Of a stretch of DNA of 64,000 nt, positions 1 through 7,778 are shown piece by piece. A model generated the notes under the pieces. The model did no database searches. It was not told the origin of the DNA and saw only the letters and a program-made list of their open reading frames with translations. The position numbers were made by a program, and so were the translations under genes. Source of the stretch: Eubacteriaceae bacterium (GTDB taxonomy: Bacteria > Bacillota > Clostridia > Peptostreptococcales > Anaerovoracaceae); assembly GCA_902362805.1 (NCBI GenBank), contig CABIXY010000003.1, positions 46,247 through 110,246 on the forward strand, written 5' to 3'. The first letter of the stretch is position 1, and each line of letters starts with the position of its first letter.

Positions 1-1113
1 TGTATTTACAGTAATCATACATATAACTCCAACAGTTATAGAACGAAATTCATGCTTCTGGCAGTCTTTGTGGAAAAGAGAGGCGGCACATGGACCAGCC
101 ATCCCCCGAAAGTCCTCATTGACGCTGAAAGAAGCGGGATCGAATATCCAGCAATGCGCAAGCTGCTCCTGGAACCCGGGCAGAAAAAATTTGTAGCCGA
201 ATACTCTTATGGAATTTCTTTAAGTTCACCCTCGGTGCTGTTAGCCGGCTCATATGAGGACGACTTTACCATTAGAACAGCAGAAAAAACGGTTTCTCTG
301 CCAAACAGCAACTATGAGTCCGGATATTACAAAACATTTCCATATAAAGGAGGGGCTATATTTGATAACCATATACTCATTGTAAGCCACAACTCATCGT
401 GGACCTACTATACAGACCTTGATGTAACCGATATTAACAATATCGTCATTACCCCCCTGGGGAGCTTTGGCAACAGCCCCTTCTTCTATGATGCGGGAGA
501 CCATAAGATACTGACAGGAATAAACTTCAACGATGCCAACCGGCCCGACTACAGGGCAGAATGTGTCGCTATATATCAGAAGCCGGATGGTTCCATAGGC
601 AGCGCGCCCCGCTTGAACATGTTCAGTACGGGCGGGACTTATATATCTGCAGGGCAGGTGGCAGAGAATGCTGATATAATAACATGCCCTTTCACGCAAT
701 ATACCGCTGCCGTTAAGCTAGACAGGGTGAACCATGTGCTTACATTCTTAGGCAGGCTTTCTACAATGGTGATGCCTGTAACTACCTGCTTGTCAGAGCC
801 TGTGCCTATATTGGCAACCTCCGGGGTTGACAATAAAATCATACTTCCGAACGGGGCACAGTATTTGCCCTTATCTTATCCGCGAGAAGCGAGCATCGTG
901 GAACGACTCACGGATTATACGCTGGTATACAGGTTTCCAGAAAAAACTCTGAGATGGGGCATAGACGGCACCGAAATTACATTGACAGAATACAGGGGAG
1001 GCTTTACTGCATCGGTTGACCAGATGTCAGTGTATCCGCAATTTATAGCGGGGAATTCCGCAGACGTAGGAGAGCGGGTCAGGATTAAATTAACCAACAG
1101 GAGGACAAAGTAA
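1..1113 (+). CDS. Phage structural protein, 5' end outside window
   Basis: The frame is open from base 1. The first ATG is at base 52, but it has no ribosome binding site and the 17 codons before it read through, so the gene probably begins upstream of the window. At least 353 residues are visible. The protein is rich in beta-prone, Gly/Ser/Tyr segments with no membrane segment, as in tail-fibre or baseplate-distal proteins. I do not recognise a named domain. Its place directly ahead of small tail-end genes, a holin and an endolysin is the main reason to call it a virion or adhesion protein. The stop codon overlaps the next start by one base (TAATG). Confidence 0.6.
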   Translation, partial: CIYSNHTYNSNSYRTKFMLLAVFVEKRGGTWTSHPPKVLIDAERSGIEYPAMRKLLLEPGQKKFVAEYSYGISLSSPSVLLAGSYEDDFTIRTAEKTVSLPNSNYESGYYKTFPYKGGAIFDNHILIVSHNSSWTYYTDLDVTDINNIVITPLGSFGNSPFFYDAGDHKILTGINFNDANRPDYRAECVAIYQKPDGSIGSAPRLNMFSTGGTYISAGQVAENADIITCPFTQYTAAVKLDRVNHVLTFLGRLSTMVMPVTTCLSEPVPILATSGVDNKIILPNGAQYLPLSYPREASIVERLTDYTLVYRFPEKTLRWGIDGTEITLTEYRGGFTASVDQMSVYPQFIAGNSADVGERVRIKLTNRRTK

Positions 1114-1457
1114 TGTATCTAATCACATGGAAAGAGGATGACTCAATTGCAGATTTCAGTAACGATATCAAATATCTGTGCAACGGCGACCCCTTTATAC
1201 CCAAGACGAATGTGTCGTATCCTATAAATTATATAAACGTGTTCGCTGTTGATGGAGTACCTGATGATATTTCTACGGGCAGATTCTGTTATGCGGAACC
1301 CCGGGGGTTCTACGAAAATGCAGACTGGAGCAAACTATCTGCCTATAACATAGACCCTGTAATCCTGGGTCGAATAAAGGACGAGACCATAGAAGAAATT
1401 CAAAAGGAGGTAAATGATGTTAACACAGAAACAACAGGAACTGATAGCCCTGCTTAA
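1113..1457 (+). CDS. Small phage protein, unknown function
   Basis: 114 residues, preceded by a good AGGAGG ribosome binding site, and overlapping both neighbours, which is typical of a phage late operon. It is acidic, soluble, and ends in a polar Asn/Thr/Glu-rich tail. I recognise no domain. Position between a probable tail protein and a carbohydrate-binding small protein suggests a tail or baseplate accessory protein. Confidence 0.6.
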   Translation: MYLITWKEDDSIADFSNDIKYLCNGDPFIPKTNVSYPINYINVFAVDGVPDDISTGRFCYAEPRGFYENADWSKLSAYNIDPVILGRIKDETIEEIQKEVNDVNTETTGTDSPA

Positions 1458-1809
1458 GGGCGCACTGCCCACAGCCCCGCCGGAAGTAGCGCAGGCTAAC
1501 GTGGAGTGGTACAAATCATGGACGCATGGAGAACAACTGGAGATCGGTGACCGTCGCTCATGGGACGGCATCCTCTATGAGGTCTACGCGCCGACGGGGG
1601 ACAACCTTTACCCGCCCGACCAGGTGCCGGCAATATTTAAGAGAGTCTACCTCGAGGAGTGGCCGCAGTGGGTGCAGCCAACCGGAGCACATGACGCTTA
1701 TGCTAAAGGCGAAAAGGTTACTCATATCGGCAAGAAATGGACATCGGATGTAGACGGCAATACCTGGGAGCCGGGAGTTTACGGATGGACAGAATACACG
1801 GAGGTGTAA
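1417..1809 (+). CDS. Phage protein with CBM5/12-like (chitin-binding type) module
   Basis: 130 residues from the ATG at 1417, which is better spaced from the AAAGGAGG at 1404-1410 than the ATG at 1414. The N-terminal 30 residues are helical (QKQQELIALL). The rest carries the aromatic pattern of the ChtBD3/CBM5-12 fold: a WYKSW segment, a central W-x-x-W, then HDAYAKGEKVTHIGKKW and a final NTWEPGVYGW. Small proteins of this type are common just upstream of holin genes in Firmicutes phages and probably bind cell-surface sugars. It overlaps the upstream gene by about 40 bases. Confidence 0.75.
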   Translation: MLTQKQQELIALLKGALPTAPPEVAQANVEWYKSWTHGEQLEIGDRRSWDGILYEVYAPTGDNLYPPDQVPAIFKRVYLEEWPQWVQPTGAHDAYAKGEKVTHIGKKWTSDVDGNTWEPGVYGWTEYTEV

Positions 1810-1810
1810 G

Positions 1811-2233
1811 ATGAAACAGACAATCTGCACAGTAACAGGCATCACAGGCAGCGTTATAGCTGGATTTTTTGGAGGATGGACGGGGGGCATGACAACACTA
1901 CTAATTTGTATGATTGTGGATTATATCACGGGACTGGTTATTGCTGGCGTGTTCCAGAAATCCAACAAGTCAGAAAGTGGGGCATTGGAAAGTAAGGCTG
2001 GATGGAAAGGGTTGTGCCGCAAGTGTATGACTCTGGTCTTTGTTTTGATTGCTTACCGTCTTGATCTGGCTTTAGGCACGGAATACATACGGGACGCTAT
2101 CGTAATCGGTTTTATTGTGAACGAGGTGCTGTCCATTATTGAGAATGCGGGCATCATGGGATTGCCATTACCCAAACTATTATATAAAGCAGTTGATTTA
2201 TTAAAGGAGAAGTCGGAGGAAAGGGTATCGTGA
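1811..2233 (+). CDS. Phage holin (Phage_holin_4/TcdE-type)
   Basis: 140 residues with three hydrophobic segments: one at about residues 10-40 with a Gly-rich turn (GFFGGWTGGMTTLLICMIVDYITG), one near 75-90, and one near 100-120. The DYITG segment followed by a charged KSNKSESGALESKAGWKGL loop is characteristic of the holin 4 family. Holins oligomerise in the cytoplasmic membrane to release the endolysin, which is the next gene; the stop and the next start overlap by four bases. A charged C-terminal tail (KEKSEERVS) fits the family. Confidence 0.88.
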   Translation: MKQTICTVTGITGSVIAGFFGGWTGGMTTLLICMIVDYITGLVIAGVFQKSNKSESGALESKAGWKGLCRKCMTLVFVLIAYRLDLALGTEYIRDAIVIGFIVNEVLSIIENAGIMGLPLPKLLYKAVDLLKEKSEERVS

Positions 2234-3102
2234 AAAATAAAGGCATAGATATATCATATTGGCAAGGGAAAAAGTCTGTAGCACATTTTACAAAGGCTAA
2301 GAGGGACGGTATCAAATTTGTTATCTTGCGCCTGGGCTTTAATGCTGAGCTTAATTTAGACAGCACCTTTGAACCGAATTACAAGGCCGCGAAAGCTGCT
2401 GGGTTGAAAATCGGTGCGTATTACTACAGCACGGCAAAGACGGCGAATCAGGCAAAGAATGAGGCAGAGTTTTGTATCAAGCATTTGAAAGGTAAGAAAC
2501 TTGATTACCCAGTGTTTATTGATATCGAAGACAATGACACGTCGGGAAAATGCTCCAAGGCCACACTTGCCACTATCGCCAGGACATTTTGCAAGACGAT
2601 AGAGACGGCAGGGTACAGGAGCGGTGTATATGCATCGCTTAGTTGGCTCACGTCAAAGATTGGTGATATCAAGGGGTTAAACATCTGGATTGCACAGTAT
2701 AACGATAGATGTACATACACAAAGCCCTACCATATGTGGCAGTACAGTTCCAGCGGCAAGGTGGATGGTTTTAGCGGCCGGGTCGATGTAAATTACCAGT
2801 ACAGGAACTTTGCTGCCAAAACAGTCACGCAGACAGTTACAAGTGCATCGAAAAAGGCTTATGCAGGGACATACCCAAAATTGCCATTGCGCGGGTACTT
2901 TAAATCTGGAGACGCTGGGACACAGGTCGATCGACTGCAGCAGCTATTGAACTGGGCAGAGGGTGTAGGACTCAATGTGGACGGCATCATCGGACCAAAG
3001 ACAATAAGCGCAGTAAAGGACTACCAGAAGGAATACAACTTAGTTGTAGACGGATTATTCGGACGTAAGTGTCTTTCCAAAGCTAAGGCAATTAAAAAAT
3101 AG
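2230..3102 (+). CDS. GH25 muramidase endolysin with C-terminal peptidoglycan-binding domain
   Basis: 290 residues starting at GTG 2230 behind GGAGGAAAGG. Residues 1-190 form a glycoside hydrolase family 25 lysozyme: DISYWQG near the N-terminus, a central AYYYST strand, and the acidic FIDIED motif expected to supply catalytic Asp/Glu, then the MWQYSSSG strand and VDVNYQY. After a Thr/Ser linker, residues about 215-285 form a peptidoglycan-binding domain 1 (LQQLLNWAEG, VDGIIGPKTISAVKDYQ). It cleaves cell-wall glycan at lysis after holin triggering. A rho-independent terminator follows directly. Confidence 0.93.
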   Translation: MKNKGIDISYWQGKKSVAHFTKAKRDGIKFVILRLGFNAELNLDSTFEPNYKAAKAAGLKIGAYYYSTAKTANQAKNEAEFCIKHLKGKKLDYPVFIDIEDNDTSGKCSKATLATIARTFCKTIETAGYRSGVYASLSWLTSKIGDIKGLNIWIAQYNDRCTYTKPYHMWQYSSSGKVDGFSGRVDVNYQYRNFAAKTVTQTVTSASKKAYAGTYPKLPLRGYFKSGDAGTQVDRLQQLLNWAEGVGLNVDGIIGPKTISAVKDYQKEYNLVVDGLFGRKCLSKAKAIKK

Positions 3103-3111
3103 CGATATAAA

Positions 3112-3138
3112 AGCCGGGGTTCTCCCCGGCTGGTTTTT
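3112..3138 (+). terminator. Rho-independent terminator of prophage late operon
   Basis: AGCCGGGG (3112-3119) pairs with CCCCGGCT (3124-3131) over a four-base loop and is followed by a run of T. It closes the tail-lysis operon. Confidence 0.9.
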
Positions 3139-3150
3139 TCTTTAGATTCT

Positions 3151-3786
3151 TCAGTCTATCAAATCTTGTATCAACTCTGCATACTCCCGAACTATCTGCT
3201 GCCACCTCACTTGAGGATAATGTGAATAAGAAAAAATATATTCGGAAAACGAGAAATCCACTTCAGGCTCGATGACCTCTATGGCTTTCAAACACTTCTG
3301 GTGATAATAGGACTGGTACATCCTCTTAACCTTCTCTCCCGTTAAATTTAAGGTACTGCCTATGTCCGCATATGTTTTATTCTGCTTGTCTTTTGCTTCA
3401 ACGATTTGCCTCTCAAGTATTTTTTTCTGTCCTTCTGTCAGATGTTTAATAGGTGGGATGTCTGTATAAAAGCCTGCCAAAAGGGGAGGTTCACCGTGCC
3501 TTAGAATGCTGAGGAGATCATCATGAACCTGCTCCAGATATGCGATTGTGACAGCGATGTCTACGTAGAATTCTAAAAAATCATAAGCGTCTCTAATGCT
3601 ATTTCTGCTAAGGAACTGGTAATAATATCTGAACAGCCTGAATAGAAATTTACGATATTTATGGGCAATACCAGCTCCACATAAATTATGTTGGTTTCCT
3701 ATCTCTTGAAAAGTCTTACCTTCATGTTTCAGCTTTACAATCTCATAGTTTAGTTTATTCCTGTTCATAAATTCTGTATAATCCAT
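3151..3786 (-). CDS. Helix-turn-helix-like protein of unknown function
   Basis: 211 residues; the start has GAGGT ten bases upstream. There are two sigma-region-4/HTH-like stretches: near residues 16-45 (LKHEGKTFQEIGNQHNLCG) and near 125-155 (KQNKTYADIGSTLNLTGEKV). Both have the pattern of a helix followed by the recognition-like I-G-x-x-L-x-L turn, so this may be a duplicated HTH. The rest is helical and rich in Tyr/Phe. It is convergent with the lysis operon, at the boundary between late genes and cargo. A regulatory or phage-control role is an inference; I do not recognise the family. Confidence 0.6.
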   Translation of the reverse strand: MDYTEFMNRNKLNYEIVKLKHEGKTFQEIGNQHNLCGAGIAHKYRKFLFRLFRYYYQFLSRNSIRDAYDFLEFYVDIAVTIAYLEQVHDDLLSILRHGEPPLLAGFYTDIPPIKHLTEGQKKILERQIVEAKDKQNKTYADIGSTLNLTGEKVKRMYQSYYHQKCLKAIEVIEPEVDFSFSEYIFSYSHYPQVRWQQIVREYAELIQDLID

Positions 3787-3853
3787 TTTGATTTACCTCG
3801 TTAAATTCATATGCTTGTAGAGCACTCTTCGATGCTTTGCTGATCACACCTAT

Positions 3854-3923
3854 AGATACGTTTATGTAACGTAATTAAACACGAAATTTATGTTAAAGTC
3901 AAGAAAATACGGCATATTAACGT
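3854..3923 (+). promoter_or_regulatory. Duplicated regulatory region, copy 1
   Basis: A stretch of about 70 bases beginning GATACGTTTATGTAACGTAA and ending ATTAACGTA is repeated with divergence at 4255-4325, each directly ahead of one of two paralogous XRE genes. TAACGTAA-type sequences near both ends of the stretch are candidate operators for the XRE proteins themselves. Confidence 0.55.
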
Positions 3924-3935
3924 AAGGGTGACGGT

Positions 3936-4196
3936 ATGAAAAAGATAAACTTCGGTAATGACAAAAATATAATCAGCAATAGTTTGAAACGTATAAGGTC
4001 TGATAAAAAACTAACGCAGGGTGAGCTTGCAGCAAAAATGCAAACCCTTGGCGTAAATATGGATCAGCAGATGGTTAGCAAGATTGAGAAGAATACCCGC
4101 ATAGTGACGGATTATGAGCTGATCTGTTTCTGTCAGGCTTTAGGAGTGGGCGTGAACGAGATGCTGCGGGACTTTTATGACAAACTAAACGGATAG
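3936..4196 (+). CDS. XRE-family HTH regulator, paralog 1
   Basis: 86 residues. A Cro/CI-type HTH spans roughly residues 12-75, with LTQGELAAKMQT as helices 2-3 and QQMVSKIEKN as recognition-helix region. About 70 percent of positions look identical to the gene at 4334, including the first residues MKKINFG. The pair arose by tandem duplication of gene plus control region. It probably binds the TAACGTA-type repeats upstream. Its presence between the lysis genes and the NACHT gene suggests control of prophage cargo, but the target is unknown. Confidence 0.85.
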   Translation: MKKINFGNDKNIISNSLKRIRSDKKLTQGELAAKMQTLGVNMDQQMVSKIEKNTRIVTDYELICFCQALGVGVNEMLRDFYDKLNG

Positions 4197-4254
4197 TGGT
4201 GGTATCAATATTATGTCCATACGTCTATCGTTACCCATGCCCTATATCTGACGC

Positions 4255-4325
4255 GATACGTTTATGTGACGTATTATAGCGCAGATTTAATGATAAAGTC
4301 AAGGGGAATACATTACATTAACGTA
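4255..4325 (+). promoter_or_regulatory. Duplicated regulatory region, copy 2
   Basis: Begins GATACGTTTATGTGACGTAT and ends ACATTAACGTA. It aligns over its full length with 3854-3923 upstream of the paralogous gene. Differences are scattered, so the duplication is not recent. Confidence 0.55.
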
Positions 4326-4333
4326 GGTGGACA

Positions 4334-4588
4334 ATGAAAAAGATAAATTTTGGAGACAACAAGAATATCATAGGCAGACGTCTGAGAGCCTTAAGAAAGG
4401 AAAACCATTTGACGCAGGGCGAACTGGCTGCTAAGATGCAGACTTTCGGTATCAATATAGACCAGCAGATGATTAGTAAGATTGAGATGAACGCCCGTAT
4501 CGTTACAGACTATGAGCTGGCGTGTTTTTGCAAGGCGCTAAAGGTAACCATAGATGAAATGTTGCAGGACTTTAATAATGAGAGATAG
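4334..4588 (+). CDS. XRE-family HTH regulator, paralog 2
   Basis: 84 residues, a paralog of the protein encoded at 3936. Conserved blocks are MKKINFG, LTQGELAAKMQT, DQQMISKIE and RIVTDYEL; the last ten residues diverge. The helix-turn-helix is intact, so both copies may be functional, possibly with different operator preference. It has its own duplicated upstream region at 4255-4325. Confidence 0.85.
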   Translation: MKKINFGDNKNIIGRRLRALRKENHLTQGELAAKMQTFGINIDQQMISKIEMNARIVTDYELACFCKALKVTIDEMLQDFNNER

Positions 4589-4664
4589 AGTCTGAACATT
4601 TGCAGGGGATGGACTGTCAGAATGTGGCCACCTTTGTAATTCGTGCAATAAAGGTCAATCAGGG

Positions 4665-4880
4665 TTAAACCCTGGCTGTTTTACCATCATCTACAAAAAG
4701 CTCATCAATGCGGCAATTAAACAATCTTAACAGCTTATCAATCGTGCTGAAACTGATTGCAGTTGTCTCACCATGAATCATTCTGTTGATGACCGTGTAG
4801 TTTGATTCCAGTTGTGTTACAAGCCAGTATCTACTTCTGCCATTTTGCAGTAATAGTTCTTCTAAGTTTAATCCTATCAT
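4665..4880 (-). CDS. Small Cro/CI-type HTH protein
   Basis: 71 residues starting at ATG 4880, chosen because AAGGAG lies nine bases upstream (4891-4896); a TTG eight codons earlier lacks such a site. The HTH pattern is LEELLLQNGRSRYWLVTQLES followed by YTVINRMIHGE, then TISFSTIDKLLRLFNCRIDELF, the usual C-terminal helix of XRE/antitoxin-type repressors. It follows a 63-residue gene with overlap or near overlap, so the two are probably co-transcribed. The pair looks like a small toxin-antitoxin or cargo-control module, without proof. Confidence 0.75.
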   Translation of the reverse strand: MIGLNLEELLLQNGRSRYWLVTQLESNYTVINRMIHGETTAISFSTIDKLLRLFNCRIDELFVDDGKTARV

Positions 4881-4884
4881 TGCT

Positions 4885-5076
4885 TCAGCTCCTTGTTTGC
4901 TCAATGTAATAACGCAGTGTGCCGTCAGATATCAGATAGTCTACCGAAAAGGGACCAGCATCATCTTCTACTGTTACCTTTATTACAGGGATTTTTGAAT
5001 CAGCACCTAAAAACTCTGCATATCTGCGCTTACGTTCATTTGCTTTTACCGGTAATCCTTGTCGGATATCTGTCAT
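4885..5076 (-). CDS. Small protein of unknown function upstream of the HTH gene
   Basis: 63 residues from ATG 5076, which has AGGAG eight bases upstream. The N-terminus is basic (KANERKRRYAEFLG) and the C-terminal half is predicted beta (IPVIKVTVEDDAG, FSVDYLISDGTLRYYIEQ). It is translated just ahead of the 71-residue HTH protein. No family recognised. The gene order (small beta-rich protein, then XRE) is seen in several two-gene stress modules, so a toxin-antitoxin role can be proposed only tentatively. Confidence 0.55.
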   Translation of the reverse strand: MTDIRQGLPVKANERKRRYAEFLGADSKIPVIKVTVEDDAGPFSVDYLISDGTLRYYIEQTRS

Positions 5077-5231
5077 AATACATCTCCTACTCAAAGAAAT
5101 ATAATCTGCTTCCATTATACTACGTTTTATGGTGATTTACCCTAAAAAAGAATAAGAAAATGTGATTATGGGTTGACGTATTCTGAATTTAGTATAATCT
5201 TATATAAGAACATTTATTAGGATAATAATAT

Positions 5232-7091
5232 ATGAAAGAAGAGCGTATTATGCAAGAAATATATTCAGATACTGTTCAGAGTTTTGGCGACTCATTAGGG
5301 GAGAATGCGGGTGCTTTTGCGGCTAACCTATTCTCTCAGATTATAAAAAGAAGTTGGAGAAGCGTTAAGCATTATTTCTCTGAAGCAAAAGATATCGCAC
5401 TAATGTCAGAAGAGCATTACGAAACCTATCTTCATAATGTGATGGATAAGCATGGAACTTTAAAAAATTTGAATTATAGAAATGAACCTAAGAATATATT
5501 AGCGTTTTATGAAGAATTGAACCTTGTAAAAAATGATGAAGACTTACGGATAAGTGATATTGATGACTTGCTAATCCACGGGAAGAAATTTTTAATAACA
5601 GGAACGGCCGGATCTGGTAAAAGTACATTATTGAAGTTTCTTTTTATGAAGTCAATAGAAAAAGCGAATTTAGTACCGGTTTTTATAGAATTAAGAAAAG
5701 TTAATATATACGAAAAAGAGAACATAAAGCTAGTGGATTTTATAATATCTGAGTTGAAAACAAATGGGTTTGTATTAAGCAATCCCACCTCGTATAACAT
5801 TGCTCTTGAAAAAAATGCATATATACTTTTTTTTGACGGATTAGATGAAGTGGATAAAGAGAAGATAGGAACGGTTACTGAACAAATTAAAACCATGTGT
5901 TCAGACACAAAGATTGGGCAGAATATTTTCATCATCTCGTCTAGACCGAGCCCCTCGTTCATTAGCTGGAATAATTTTATAGAGCTAAATACTAAAGAGC
6001 TTGACTTGGATCAAGCAATAGAGCTAATTAAAAAAATACAGATTAACAAAGAAATAAAAGATGAATTCTGTAATTTATTAGAAACAAAATTATTTGCACA
6101 ATACAAAGATATAGCTTCAAATCCTTTATATTTATCGGTTATGCTTTTAACATACATAAAGGATAGGAACGTATTTCGTAATCCTAAAAAATTTTTTGAC
6201 TTGATTTTTTCTGTTCTTCTTGTTTCACATGACGAAACAAAAGACGGGTACGAAAGAAGAATGAAATCTAATTTGAAAATGCTGGATTTTAGAACAGTAT
6301 TTTCCTCAATTTGCTTTGGGTCATTTTTTGATAGGAATAATCATTTTGATGCCTTAAGTTTAATGGAATCTATTAGTGATGCTAAAAAAAATATAGATGT
6401 GGAATTCGAAGCCTCCGATTTTATGCAAGACTTAACTGATTTTTCTCTTTTAACCAAAGATGCTGGAGAATATCAATTTACAAATGATTCATTTAGGGAA
6501 TACTTTGCAGCATACTTTGCGCATAAAAAAGCAGACAAAGAAGAATTAAAATGTAAATTGATAAACCATATAAAAAAGAATACTATCGCAGAAGATAAAT
6601 TCTTCAATATACTATTTTTAATAGATTCTGATCTAGTTAATACCTGTTTACTGAGACCGTCTATGGAAGAGTTAAGAAATAGATGCTTTGAGAAAAACTC
6701 AGTTATGAACTTTATGCGGTGTTGCTATGAGGGGTTTAGGGTGGTTATATATAAAAAACTTAGAATTAGTGGTGATGCATATACGGTCGCGTATAACCTA
6801 TTGCCAGTATTAAATACAGAACTTCAAAATTTGTTCATTTTGAGTAAGTTCAATTGCGATAATGGTACGGATTCAATTAGAACCTATGATGACTTAGATA
6901 AAGATAAAATACAAATAGAAAATCGAATTATAGGTGAGTGGTTTAAGGATGGTAAGTCAGAAAATGACATGATTACCTTTGACTTTTTGGAAAAAATGAT
7001 AAAAGACAAGAAGATAGACGAAAGAAGAATGGGGAATATTGTTAAAGATGAGATATCTAAAATCACTGCCTTGTTTGACTTCGTGGAATAG
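5232..7091 (+). CDS. NACHT-domain STAND NTPase, candidate anti-phage protein
   Basis: 619 residues. The NTPase has a P-loop GTAGSGKSTLLKFLF near residue 123 and the NACHT-type Walker B ILFFDGLDEV near residue 197, followed by an ISSRPS sensor segment near 236. A helical winged/ARC-like region follows (residues 250-430). The N-terminal 110 residues are a helical effector or dimerisation region; the C-terminal 190 residues are helical without clear LRR, TPR or WD repeats. Bacterial NACHT proteins (bNACHT) are known anti-phage sensors that act as single genes. The gene is visibly more AT-rich than the phage structural genes and sits next to a prophage attachment site, the usual place for acquired cargo. 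A TATAAT at 5193-5198 may be its -10 box; a TTGACG lies only 14 bases upstream. Confidence 0.88.
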   Translation: MKEERIMQEIYSDTVQSFGDSLGENAGAFAANLFSQIIKRSWRSVKHYFSEAKDIALMSEEHYETYLHNVMDKHGTLKNLNYRNEPKNILAFYEELNLVKNDEDLRISDIDDLLIHGKKFLITGTAGSGKSTLLKFLFMKSIEKANLVPVFIELRKVNIYEKENIKLVDFIISELKTNGFVLSNPTSYNIALEKNAYILFFDGLDEVDKEKIGTVTEQIKTMCSDTKIGQNIFIISSRPSPSFISWNNFIELNTKELDLDQAIELIKKIQINKEIKDEFCNLLETKLFAQYKDIASNPLYLSVMLLTYIKDRNVFRNPKKFFDLIFSVLLVSHDETKDGYERRMKSNLKMLDFRTVFSSICFGSFFDRNNHFDALSLMESISDAKKNIDVEFEASDFMQDLTDFSLLTKDAGEYQFTNDSFREYFAAYFAHKKADKEELKCKLINHIKKNTIAEDKFFNILFLIDSDLVNTCLLRPSMEELRNRCFEKNSVMNFMRCCYEGFRVVIYKKLRISGDAYTVAYNLLPVLNTELQNLFILSKFNCDNGTDSIRTYDDLDKDKIQIENRIIGEWFKDGKSENDMITFDFLEKMIKDKKIDERRMGNIVKDEISKITALFDFVE

Positions 7092-7302
7092 CTAATGAGG
7101 ATAGCTCTATGATTGGTGGAGTAAGTAATTGTAAATAATAAAACTTCCCATGATTTTCCCATTCTAGTTTTCAATGAACCATGAAAACGGTCAATTTTTA
7201 CTAAAAAATACAAAAGTTATTAATGCCTATAAACGTTGAAATTTCAATGTTAAAATTGAGAATGCTTATTTTTCAATATTCGTGTCAATCCTCTGGTTCA
7301 TT

Positions 7303-7343
7303 GCGAAGGTTGGGGGTTCGAGTCCCTCATGGCGCACCAAAAA
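7303..7343 (+). other. Attachment site: 3' tRNA remnant, left copy
   Basis: 41 bases, identical to 14473-14513, beginning GCGAAGGTTGGGGGTTCGAG. It contains a T-arm (GGGGG TTCGAGT CCCTC), an acceptor 3' strand ATGGCGC, A, and an encoded CCA. The 5' half of a tRNA is absent upstream, so this is the remnant made when an element integrates into a tRNA 3' end. The matching 5' acceptor would be GCGCCAT; the tRNA identity is uncertain (a long-variable-arm tRNA such as Leu is possible). Confidence 0.85.
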
Positions 7344-7376
7344 CCCTGTAATTGCAACGATTACAGGGTTTTTAAT
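7341..7376 (+). terminator. Rho-independent terminator after left att copy
   Basis: AAACCCTGTAAT (7341-7352) pairs perfectly with ATTACAGGGTTT (7360-7371), followed by more T. It is placed where a tRNA gene terminator is expected. Confidence 0.85.
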
Positions 7377-7651
7377 TGCTTATGATTTATCAAAATTTAC
7401 AACAATTAGCCGTTTTTTAGCCATTTAGTTTGATTTGATGCTTTGTTGTGGGAATTTTATACGTGTATGTGGGGGCTATGTGGTCGTGGGCATAGCCCTA
7501 TATTTATGGGCAAGACCAGGGGGGGAGTGGTATCATGAGTTTTAGCATCAAAGACGTTTTTAAACCGTGAAAGAACTATGCCCAATGATATTCTTTCAAA
7601 CCTCTTCAAGATTGTTGTTATTCCTCCTGTCAATAGGCAGTAGTGACTAAA
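7377..7651. other. Non-coding left end of the element
   Basis: No supported gene. It holds the arm-type repeat at 7404-7423 and G-rich patches (GTGGGGGCTATGTGG, CAGGGGGGGAGTGG). A short palindrome at 7652 and a terminator at 7711 follow before the sigma-like gene. Confidence 0.5.
7404..7423 (+). repeat. Putative integrase arm site, left
   Basis: AATTAGCCGTTTTTTAGCCA, identical to and in the same orientation as 14309-14328. It contains two TTAGCC units. Position close to the att core suggests binding by the integrase N-terminal domain. Confidence 0.65.
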
Positions 7652-7670
7652 TCCGTAAATCGTTTACGGA
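7652..7670. repeat. Short palindrome
   Basis: TCCGTAAA TCG TTTACGGA, an 8-bp perfect inverted repeat with a three-base centre. No T-run follows, so it may be a protein-binding site rather than a terminator. Confidence 0.5.
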
Positions 7671-7710
7671 CTTACTTTCATTTTCTGTAAATGTTTCCCG
7701 TTATAATTAA

Positions 7711-7737
7711 AATCCGCAAATTATGCGGATTCTTCTT
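7711..7737 (-). terminator. Terminator of the sigma-like gene
   Basis: AATCCGCA (7711-7718) pairs with TGCGGATT (7724-7731). On the minus strand the stem is followed by TTAATT, and it lies about 50 bases past the stop of the gene at 7779. Confidence 0.6.
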
Positions 7738-7778
7738 CTGCTATATTGGCAAATGCGACAAACTGACGGATTTAAAGA

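Noticed and set aside
1335-1571. Minus-strand frame across phage tail genes
   Set aside because: Opposite to a dense, overlapping late operon and lacking a ribosome binding site.
7303-7343. Complete tRNA gene
   Set aside because: Only the T-arm and 3' acceptor strand are present; no GCGCCAT 5' strand is found within tRNA distance at either copy.
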